Shown in pieces: positions 55,813 to 64,000 of a DNA stretch of 64,000 bases. The position numbers were made by a program, and so were the translations under genes. Position 1 is the stretch's first letter; every line of letters begins with the position of its first letter. The stretch spans positions 291,477,089 through 291,541,088 of the forward strand of contig NC_073746.1 in assembly GCF_029784135.1 (NCBI RefSeq), given 5' to 3'. Below the pieces are notes generated by a model. The model was not told the DNA's origin. It made no database searches and saw nothing but the letters and a program-made list of their open reading frames with translations. This DNA is from Toxorhynchites rutilus septentrionalis. Lineage: Eukaryota; Arthropoda; Insecta; Diptera; Culicidae.

Positions 55813-57404
55813 TCACAATTTTTCGCCAATAATCCCAATCCATGGCTGCAGTTCTCCAACTCCCGGCTTGCCAAGTCTTGCTCTACCTGGTCCAACCACC
55901 TCGCTCGCTGGGCCTCTCCTTCTTATTCCTACCGGATTCGATGCGAACCCCATCTTTGCATGGCTGGTGTCCGGCAATCTTGCAACATGCCCTGCCCATC
56001 GCACTCGTCCAGCTTTGGCGACTTTTTGGATGCTGGGTTCTCCGTTGACTTGCGCCAGTTCATGGTTTATTCTCCCTCTCCATACTCCGTTTTCGTGTAG
56101 ACCACCGTATATTGTTCTGAGCACTCGGCGTTCGGAAATACCAAGCACTTCTGAATCCCCTTCAAGCATCGTCCATGCCCATAAAGAACAATCGGTCGAA
56201 TTATGGATTTGTACATGGTACACTCCGTACGGGGTCGGAGTTTGTTGGACCTCAAGGATTTGCAGAGTAGGCACGACTTCCATCGACTATGTGTTTCACG
56301 GCTGTTGTTGTCAGTTGTTATAAACGAGTCAAGGTAGACAAATTCCTCTACCACCTCGTCGCCTTGACGTCGAGCTCGTCGCCGTCGATCACAACAGTAC
56401 TACCAAGAAGAACTCTGTTACGATCAGTCCCTCCTGGATTTATCTGGAAAGGTACAGATTGTTTCGTTTTTTTTTTGGTACAGATTCTGTACAGAGTACA
56501 GATTTTCGTCAAAAAGTACAGATTGGTACAGATTTTTTCCGGGTGTGAAATTTCTTACATTTGAACAAAGCTACATTAAGGTACATTAAGGTACACTATG
56601 CCTCGCTCCGATTTTTTTCGGAACTTTATCAGAACAAAAATAAGCTTCGAAATCGGCTCGGCAACGATACGATGAACGCTATTTTGAGATCAAAACATTT
56701 GATTAAATATCGTGACGGCAACTCGAAAATTTCAATAAATGATAGTATGCATTCTAGATTCAGAAAAACTATGTATAAGTATCATCAAACACACGAATGA
56801 CTTGCAAATGTAAATGAGTATTGTTTTGTTGCTAATAAAATAGATTTTTCTGTACAACGAATATTCTCGATGGTACAGATTTTTGGTACGGATTTTTGGA
56901 ATAAAAAGTGTAGCGTTGCCTGAACGGTCTTGGCTTTCTTTCATACAACTAAAACACGACCAATCCTGTTAGCGTGCAACTCTCGACTCTTTAATTTTTC
57001 CGAAACTTACTTGACGACTTGACGACAAAGCGCAAGTGTGCTTTAATGAAATATAAAGACTGATTTGCCGAGGTATTCACCAAGCATCTCTATATACATA
57101 TATGGAGGAATAAGGGTCGCTTCAAAAGTACAGATGATAAAGATTTTTCACCTCTCTGGTACAGATTAAAATGTGGCAACACTGGGTGCTACGTATGGTC
57201 ATGTTCTTGGAGGCAGCGAAGTCGATAAGTCTTAGACCGTTTTCGTTGGTTCTCTGAACTCCTCCTCTTGGCTGACCTGAGCGTTCAAAACACCGATGGC
57301 GATTTTGTTGTCATGTTTTAGGCAGCGATCGTATTCACGCTCTAGCTGCGCGTAGAATTCTTCTTTGTAGTCATCGGTGCTAGCTAGATGAGGGCTGTGG
57401 ACAT
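55813..57404 (-). pseudogene. RTE-like non-LTR retrotransposon remnant, interrupted
   Basis: Minus strand. 57404-57190 encodes part of an AP-endonuclease (FFNVSIYHVHSPH, EEFYAQLEREYDRC, KIAIGVLNAQVS, where the family has GDFNAQVG). 56439-55813 encodes the C-terminal region after the reverse transcriptase (VEEFVYLDSFITTDNNSRE, TMYKSIIRPIVLYG, then GISERRVLRTIYGG, VWRGRINHEL, RWAGHVARLPD). Frame changes and stops are frequent. The central reverse-transcriptase coding part is missing; the 56440-57185 interval between the two parts is foreign DNA with a hAT remnant. Clade assignment (RTE-like) is by resemblance and moderately sure. Confidence 0.7.
56561..56800 (+). pseudogene. hAT transposase C-terminal (dimerisation) remnant
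   Basis: An open stretch with FFSELYQNKNKLRNRLG followed by NDTMNAILRSKHL resembles the C-terminal dimerisation region of hAT transposases ('VER.FS....NK.K.RNRL...T....L..K'). The surrounding 56440-57185 segment repeats 'ggtacagattttt'-like phrases on both sides (56449-56540; 56872-56895; 57126-57166). This may mark an eroded hAT element inserted in the RTE remnant. No DDE core is left. Confidence 0.5.
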
Positions 57405-57494
57405 GATAAATGCTGACATTGAAGAAGTGGCCTCACATCCTCAATCTGCACACTCATTCGTTGATCGGCCACCAGCCAATCACTAGTGTTTTCT

Positions 57495-57884
57495 ATTTTT
57501 TGATGCCAAATGTCTTCAAATTGCATGAAACGTCGAGATCTAGTGTCATCTCGAAATATTTTTTTGTTAAAAATCAGCACTCTAGGACTTAGGACTTAAG
57601 AATACGTGGCAAAATGTATGGTTTAGGGTCCCAATGAAAATCGTCATATCGATTTTTCATACGGGACCCCCTGCGAAATGTTGAATTGTACGATAAAATA
57701 TTCTAAATAATAGCTCATTCGGACTTCATTTACTATTGTTGCAGATCTCAAAATTTAACTTTTCTGAAAGTTTGAAAATCGCTCAAGGGGGGAGGGAGTA
57801 AAGGAAATCAGGATTTAAAAAAAAATACGATACCAAATGTCTTAAAATCGCATTAAAATTTTTTCACAAAAATCGATTTTTTTT
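57495..57884 (+). repeat. Dispersed repeat, copy 1 (inverted copy at 62095-62530)
   Basis: 'gtcttcaaattgcatgaaac', 'atgtatggtttagggt' and 'ctcattcggacttcattta' recur on the minus strand at 62095-62530. Both copies appear to hold parts of a longer tandem unit. Confidence 0.65.
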
Positions 57885-58034
57885 TTTTTATATCTGTATT
57901 ATAGTGATTTTCAACTCATTTGGCTGGTTCGTCACTTTTTACTTCTATTTTTGGAAGAATGTCGGGAGTGAGAATTGAACTCGTGACCTTTAGCGTGAGA
58001 GGCATGGATGTTACCACTACGCCAGATCGCCTCC
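57885..58034 (-). repeat. tRNA-derived SINE, family 1
   Basis: Minus-strand head 'ggaggcgatctggcgtagtg' with box A TGGCGTAGTGG (58024-58014) and box B region AGTTCAATTCT (57982-57971). Tail 'cactataatacagat'. The copy at 45101-45250 is the same family. Confidence 0.7.
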
Positions 58035-58219
58035 ACAAAAAAAATCGAATTTGTTCAGACAAGAAAACGACCAAAAAGTGCCAAAAAGTCGATTTTTGAC
58101 CAAAATTATTTTTTTAAGATAACAAACCTCAAGGTGTGATTTTTCGATTTTCAGAAAACTAAAATTTTGGCATCTGCGACAATAGTACTGGGTCTTTCAG
58201 ATTAAACGCTCACGCAACA

Positions 58220-58605
58220 AATTTTAATAACTTCTACAGAAGTGAACCGAAAATAAAAAAAATGAAAATAAAGCTTTTTTTAGGATATTTCCGATGTGAC
58301 CACCCCTTTTTTCGATAACGCGTTTTAAACGGTGAACAAAATTCTTCATGCACAACCCTAACATTACAACTTCGATGCTGTTGAAAATCCAAGTTATTTC
58401 TTCTTTAAGTTCCTCCAAATTTTGTGCCTTATTAACATAGTAACGGTCCTTCACGTGCCCCCAGAGGAAGTAATCGACGACGAGAAATGTTGAAATTCTT
58501 ACCAAAAGAGGACAAATTTTCATTAATGCTTCGGTTGCTCGAGTAATACGATTTCACTAAAAATACACGTTCTTGTAAATTGTACATTTTGACACTGAAA
58601 ACCAT
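58220..58605 (-). pseudogene. Internally deleted Tc1/mariner-type transposase
   Basis: Minus strand. Near 58605-58515 the N-terminal helix-turn-helix start reads MYNLQERVFLVKSYYSSNRS. A large deletion then joins directly, in another frame, to the C-terminal part VVDYFLWGHVKDRYYVNKAQ followed by LEELKEEI and a GGHIGNILKKAL-like end. 'D.FLWG..K...Y......T..ELK..I' is a standard C-terminal signature of a widespread insect Tc1/mariner-type lineage. First and second catalytic Asp are lost. Its 5' side abuts the CR1-like element. Confidence 0.65.
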
Positions 58606-58635
58606 CCGATCAGACTGAACGAGTAGTCGAATATT

Positions 58636-58829
58636 ATCGTCCCGAAGTGGGGAATGCAGTGTTACCAACTGAATGCAAGTCAACTGTGTTGAAATGTGTT
58701 AATTGTTTGAAAATGAATACAGAACGGAAATTGAATTTGGACGTCAATCATGCCGCATTTAGCTCAGAATGTTTAGTATATCAGAGATTTTTTGATTTGA
58801 AAAAAAGCAGCTTGCATTTCAATAAATAG
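58636..58829 (+). pseudogene. ORF1 C-terminal fragment with zinc knuckle
   Basis: Open frame ending TAG 58827-58829. VLKCVNCLKMNTERKLNLDV is followed by NHAAFSSECLVYQR, a C-x2-C...H...C knuckle of the kind that ends ORF1 (RNA-binding protein) in CR1/Jockey-type elements. The start is lost by 5' truncation. ORF2 follows after about 20 nt. Confidence 0.65.
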
Positions 58830-58850
58830 CAACCAGGTTCCAGAAGAATT

Positions 58851-60257
58851 GTGAACCAATATTATATTTTGTATTTGAATATTGCGAGACTGTCAACAAA
58901 CTACGTAGCGTTACGTCAGATTGTTGAGGAAAAGCGTCCATTTCTAGTCCTTTTGTCTGAAACACACATTGTTGAAATAGAATCATTTGATCAGTATAGT
59001 ATTCCGGGATATAATGTTGCTGCGTGTTTATCACATTCTAGGCACACTGGCGGTGTTGCTATTTACGTCAGAGAATCAGTTCAATTCAATCTTCGCCTCA
59101 ACGAAGTGTTTGATGGTAACTGGTTCTTGGGCATTACAGTTGAACATGGCATGAAGATGGGTAATTTTGGTGTTTTGTATCATAGTCCCAGCTCAAGCGA
59201 CTTGCGTTTTGTTGAAATTTTAGAAAACTGGCTTGAAATGTTCCTTGACTCTAGCAAATTGAATATATTAGCTGGTGATTTCAATATTAATTGGCGTGAT
59301 GACTACAATTCGAACCATTTGAAGCGTGTATCCGATTTCTTCAATTTGAAACAAACAGTACATGAATTTACGCGCATTTCCAGGCACAGTAAAACTTTAA
59401 TTGATCATGTTTATTCCAATTTTGATACTATTTACACAGTCACGGATACCAATTTGAAAATAACCGATCATGAGACTTTAATTATCAATATTGTAGATAA
59501 TCTCGTGGTAAATGAAGATGTTGTGAAATTAAAGTGCTGGAGGAAATATTCGAAGCATGCTGTTTCGAATCTCGTAGTGAGAAGCCTGGATTTTCCATTC
59601 GAGGTCGGTAATTTAGATGAATCATCAGCTGTTCTAACTAATACCTTGAAAGAGTGTACAAATCGGCTTGTTACGCAAAAATTTGTTCCTATGAAAAACT
59701 CGAACAGCTGGTACAATTTGGATCTTTTACGCCTTAAACGTGAGAGAGACAGATGGTACAAGAAATTTTGTAGAACAAATGATGGAAATCATTGGAATAT
59801 GTACACAAACGCGCGCAATATATATTCACAGTCGATTAAGAAAACTCGTTGTGAATATATTCAGAGGAAGATTGAACTGCATCAAAGCAACAGCAAGGAG
59901 TTATGGAAAATTTTGAAATCTTTATTAAAACCTAGTAATAGCAAACCGCGTTCCATAACTTTTAATGGCACACTTGAACAGTCTGAACAGGCTATAGCAT
60001 CTAAGTTTAACGATTATTTTGTCAATAGTGTTTCATTGATCAATCAGTCCATTGAATTGGTTGATGAACCTGATGAAATAAAACAGCCGGTTAACAGTAG
60101 TTGTAGATTTGAAAGTTTTCACCCAATTACATTAAATGAACTTAGAACTATTTGCTTTTCTTTAGGAAAAACGGCTGGAGTGGATAATGTCAATGCTAGA
60201 GTTATTCAAGATTGCTTTCATGTCATGTCTAAAACGCGCTTTCGAAACAATTTCTAG
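58851..60257 (+). pseudogene. ORF2, endonuclease and start of the RT region
   Basis: 468 codons open from a non-ATG codon at 58851. The AP-endonuclease motifs are complete: LYLNIARL (about residues 6-13), LLSETHI (35-41), GGVAIYVRES, LAGDFNINW (about 141), IDHVYSN and ITDHETL (about 204). This domain nicks target DNA to prime reverse transcription. The linker leads into the first RT region (TAGVDNVNARVIQDCFHV) and then breaks at about 60215-60240, where a deletion shifts the frame and gives a stop at 60257. The endonuclease itself has no lesion. Confidence 0.82.
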
Positions 60258-61311
60258 GCCCTTGTTGTTGAACACGATTAAGCGCTTTGGATTTACGAGT
60301 ACTGCATATAAATGGTTCGAAAGCTATTTAAATGACAGAACTCAACGGACTATTTTTAATGATACAATTTCGAATCCCCTAGGGAATAATCTTGGAGTAC
60401 CTCAGGGAAGTGTATTAGGGCCCCTTTTATTTATTATGTATATCAATGACATGGGAAGAGTTTTACGATTTTGTGATATCAATCTTTTTGCAGATGATAC
60501 TGTGTTATTCATTGCAGCTAATGATTTAGATCAGGTCGTTTTACATTTGAATGGAGATTTACATTCTTTAAGTAGATGGTTGAAGTATAAGCAATTGAAA
60601 TTGGACATAAGTAAAACTAAATATATGGTAATCTCGCGAAATCGTTTAAATGAAAACGTCTCCATCGTTATTGATAATGAGACTATTGATCGAGTTCGGG
60701 ACATTAAATATCTTGGCGTGATTATTGATGACAAACTCAAGTTCAACACTCACATTGACAATGTCATCAAAAAAATTGCCAAGAAGTATGGAATCTTATG
60801 TCGATTGAAAAACGATTTAACTATTTGCAGCAAAATACAGCTATACAAATCAATCATCTCTCCTCATTTAGACTTTTGCTCTTCCATTTTATTTTTAGCC
60901 AATGACACACAAATATCGAGATTACAGCGCTTGCAAAACAAAATAATGCGGTTGATACTAAAATGTAACAGATTCACTTCCTCATCTTTAATGTTGGACG
61001 CTCTGCAATGGTTATCCGTGAAGCAAAGGATTGTTTATTTAACTATGGTGTTCATTTTCAAAGTAGTTAAAGGTTTGCTGCCTCGATATTTGTGTGATCG
61101 AGTTGAAAGAGGAATTGACTTTCATAGTTATAACACTAGAAACGCGAATGAAATAAGAACACCTAATTTCTTGTCATGTGCTTCACAAAATTCGTTATAC
61201 TTCAAAGGAATAAATGTGTTCAACTCGATGCCAAGACATATTAAATGCGCAACAACACTTACAGAATTTAAGAGGCACTGTATTTCACATGTAAAAGCTG
61301 TGTTCTCTTAA
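60210..61311 (+). pseudogene. ORF2, reverse transcriptase palm/thumb part
   Basis: Continues in a different frame from the break: LKRAFETISRPLLL (about 60222), LGVPQGSVLGPLLFIMYIND (about 60391), the catalytic LFADDTVLF (about 60484), LDISKTKYMVI, IKYLGVIIDDKLKFNTHI and ending TAA 61309-61311. The RT motifs normally between IQDCFHV and LKRAF (about 120-150 residues) are missing. So the enzyme cannot be functional although the YADD-type box is intact. The break shows as one compact deletion. Confidence 0.85.
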
Positions 61312-61610
61312 CAGCTGAACGAGTTTTTGTTTATTTTTATGACGAAGATCTTTACTGACGAAGTTTTATACGAACGGATAATTTAATGTGGACAATTTTT
61401 TTGCAGTTTGTTTTCAATATTTTCAATGAATCTGACGAAGTTTTTGAACGGATTATATTATGTAGATTATTTAATTTTTTTTAAATCATCTTTTTTAAAT
61501 TTGTATTGATCTCTATTATGTCTGTCATGATCTTGGTGATGATGGACTATTTTTATTTTTATTTTGTCGTTCTTATAGTTGTATTAGTTAAAAAAAATAA
61601 AAATAAAAGT

Positions 61611-62007
61611 AGTCTACAAAAGTTTGAGCGTCGCGCGTGAGACACAGATATAAAGGATATTAAATTGAAAGTTTTTTTTAAGTGCCGGTCTAGGAATTTT
61701 TCGTAAAGGAAATTTTCTCGATTTCTCTGAATGAGGGTATTCAAAGTCAATCTAAAACAAGGCTGGCGGTTGGACTTGTGCTCTGGTGGACCACTTGGCT
61801 GCAAGGGCCTCGTCGGGACCGTATCGGCTCTGTGGCGGACATGACTGAGTATTGGCTTTTTTGGACATTGCAATTTTTTGAACTTATATCTGTAAATAAA
61901 ATCAGTTCGTTTTTCATGTTTGCTAAACTGATTTCAATGTTGAAAAAAAAAATTATCTTTTAGATAACTCGTCTTGCTCAAACCTCTGTAGGGGAAGGAG
62001 GCGGGAC

Positions 62008-62042
<35 letters not shown>

Positions 62043-62094
62043 CCATCGACGGAGCGAAAAAAAAATATAAGGAGCTATTCGATTTTTTTGTATA
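61611..62094. other. No gene; (ATC)n microsatellite at 62010-62047
   Basis: A trinucleotide run 'catcatcat' of about 12 units with one 'acc'. The rest is AT-rich and without recognised features. Confidence 0.5.
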
Positions 62095-62530
62095 GGCTAT
62101 TTTATCGTGCATATTCATATTTCACAGGAAGTTCCATATGAAAAATCTATATGACATTTCATTGGCACCCTAAACCATACATTTTGCCTCGTATTCCGAA
62201 GAACGACTAAGTCCTAGAGTGTCAATTTTTGAAAAAAAACTTTTTTTCGAGATAAAAGTAGATCTCGACGTTTCATGCAATTTGAAGACATTTTGCAATT
62301 TTTTTTTTTCGAAAACAACGATTTCGTTTACTCCTTGGGCGTTTTTTCGTTTTTCAAAAAACTCAAACTTTGACGGATGTGCGACACTTATAAATGAAGT
62401 CCGATTGAGCTGATATTTTGCATACAGTAGTTTTTTGTGGGAATCAATATTTTTAACCAAGTTCCCTTTGAAAATTTTAAGGTCACTTTTTTCCCATACA
62501 TCCATTGGCACTCTAATGTACGGGTACACT
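62095..62530 (-). repeat. Dispersed repeat, copy 2, inverted (of 57495-57884)
   Basis: On the minus strand 'tgtatggtttagggtgccaa', 'gcatgaaacgtcgagatcta' and 'tcaatcggacttcattta' follow the same text as copy 1. With copy 1 it flanks the CR1-like element in opposite orientation. Confidence 0.65.
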
Positions 62531-64000
62531 TTTAAAACCCGGCTCCGTTACAGCTAAAATGCTAATGAGCCTAGAAGAATAAACAAATGGGATAAAAAAA
62601 AACATTTCTTAGCGCCCAATAAGTTACTTTGTGTTATTTCTTTGATTTCTGACGTTTTTTTTCCTATTGGACAATCTACCATCAAAATAATCCAACGCCA
62701 CAGTTTACATGCCCCATTCCATCACGTGCTGCAAGATCAAACTTATGAGCCCGGAATATCGTGGGGAAGGAAAAAAACAAAACTTTTGCGCGCATTTATA
62801 AGCCATCCGATACTCACGCGTGTGAAATAAGCTTCCGCGCAAGCACACTCATTGTGGAGAAGGGCCAACGAAAACGATATGTGATGACGGAAAGGGATCT
62901 TTCCGAGCTCTTCCCTTCCCGCCGGCCGGTTATATTTTTGATTTTCGCCTTTTTCCTTGTGCTGCTGCTGCTATACACACTTATATTTCACTTTGTTAAA
63001 CGTGTCACAAATCAAGCCGTCGGAAATGTGTGCGATTTGATGGTAATTTATCAATTTCATGATTCCTTTTTTTCTTCGCATTCGTCATCCGGAAGGTTCC
63101 GCGAAGTGTGGAATCGATATCGATGTGAGTCGAACGACTAATTTGAACCCATGCAATGGATCTCTGAAAAATAATGTTTTCTCATGATACTTTTTTTTTA
63201 TCAAATGTTCCTTTCAACTCTATGTAAACATTGGGTCATATTTGCTAACTTAATCCGACAGTGTTCCACAGCACCCGGGATACACCGTAAATGATGACCA
63301 CTGTTGACATATTAGATCATTAAAAAACTAGTTTCAAGACCACTTGAGTCCTCCACCTATCCTGACACAGGGCTTCCCAAAGGAGAAAAAATATAAACAA
63401 AACACAAGAAGCGTCCATAACAGAGAACCAAAACCCGATGTCATTCAACTTTGGCTACTGGCTTCTCTAGAAATGTTTCTATGAGCCGCATGGACACGTA
63501 CCATGCTGTGTTATGCTGTGAGAAAGGCTCCACCACAAACACAAACACACATACCCGGTATGCCAGCAACAAGTGTGATTGACCGGATAATTTTTGGCTC
63601 TTTTCGGGAGGTTCAATGCACGAGAGGATGAGTGTAGTGAAAATGAAGAAACAATTTACGAACAGGGCATGCAAGGAACGTGGAGCGTTTTGCGTTCATT
63701 GTATTCCACACCACAATAAAGGACTCCTTCTTTGACAAGTTGTTATTGCAGTGATATTTTACTGCTTCAATTAAATATGACAAAAATCACGAAATGTCGT
63801 ATTTGCGAAGTCATACCTGGCGTACTGAAAGTGATAGTTCTTTGTTTTCGCATCATCCGTTGCACACTGGAGCTTACCGATGCAGCCAGCGGAGTAATTG
63901 TAGATAAATAAATGAATATAATTCTCGTAATAGCCACAATTAAAGTCCCGAGAGCGAAAGGAACTCCCCATCGGACCTCGTCAGATGACCTCGTACGATA
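62531..64000. other. No recognised gene; one ORF with a hydrophobic segment
   Basis: The plus-strand ORF at 62761-63141 (126 codons) contains a run of about 22 hydrophobic residues (VIFLIFAFFLVLLLLYTLIF) around residues 58-77, but no homology is recognised and it is short. The rest is mixed-composition sequence, possibly host intron or intergenic. Confidence 0.3.

Larger units (their letters stand above)
58636..61610 (+). mobile_element. CR1-like non-LTR retrotransposon, 5'-truncated and internally deleted
   Basis: Contains the end of ORF1, an ORF2 with endonuclease and reverse transcriptase, and an AT-rich 3' untranslated tail ending near 61610. An internal deletion removes the N-terminal reverse-transcriptase motifs. 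The 3' region has a direct repeat around 'tgacgaagtttt' (61357 and 61431). Boundaries are approximate. CR1-type assignment rests on the RT motifs, the lack of RNase H and the zinc-knuckle ORF1 end. Confidence 0.8.

Noticed and set aside
55778..56564. Plus-strand ORFs of up to 181 codons
   Set aside because: They are antisense to the RTE-like remnant, whose minus-strand translation has family motifs.
57950..58034. A second tRNA gene
   Set aside because: It has a tRNA-like head, but a second dispersed copy with the same non-tRNA tail exists at 45.1 kb, so it is a SINE family.
62761..63141. A small membrane protein gene
   Set aside because: It has one hydrophobic run, but is short, lacks recognisable homology and lies in sequence without other coding signs. 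Kept only as a note.

Overview
The window is AT-rich eukaryotic DNA packed with transposable elements and with no recognisable cellular gene. I infer an insect, most likely a mosquito (Culicidae). The reasons are two near-identical Tc1/mariner copies of the DD37E type (a family described mainly from mosquitoes), an insect errantivirus, several tRNA-derived SINE families, and CR1-, RTE- and I-group non-LTR retrotransposons. There are no operons, rRNA genes, credible free-standing tRNA genes or CRISPR arrays. Species was not determined.

Layout. 0-16 kb: a piggyBac-like transposase tail at the left edge, then scattered remnants of pogo/Tigger, Tc3-like and Tc1-like transposases, an inverted SINE pair, a fold-back MITE with 8-bp target duplications, and a deleted Tc1-like element abutting a second MITE. 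16.2-25.5 kb: a multi-level nest. A minus-strand DD34D mariner is split by a Tigger-type MITE, a tandem-repeat segment and a DD37E mariner; the DD37E mariner is itself split by a 6.4-kb errantivirus with identical LTRs, intact gag and pol, and a broken env. 25.6-32.5 kb: a truncated I-group 3' end inside satellite-like sequence, the second DD37E copy, a 2-kb TA-flanked element with subterminal repeats, and dispersed repeats.

35.1-42.8 kb holds the most unusual object. It is a DNA transposon with terminal inverted repeats of roughly 0.8-0.9 kb around a decayed gene of a transposase-like family I cannot assign to a named superfamily, preceded by tandem repeats that each carry a TATA box. A 3.65-kb I-group retrotransposon with a long open ORF2 sits inside its left inverted repeat, flanked by a 13-bp target duplication.

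43-64 kb: SINEs, an element with inverted termini and repeated near-palindromes lodged in a SINE, a TTAA-flanked MITE nested in another MITE, an element with 9-bp target duplications and TIRs of about 90 bp, a mariner fragment, an RTE remnant interrupted by a hAT remnant, and a CR1-like retrotransposon with an internal reverse-transcriptase deletion.

The coding sequences do not form a host pathway. They are independent mobile-element genes, and their value lies in insertion order, shared lesions and termini. Coordinates of ancient repeats are approximate, because homology was judged by eye within the window.
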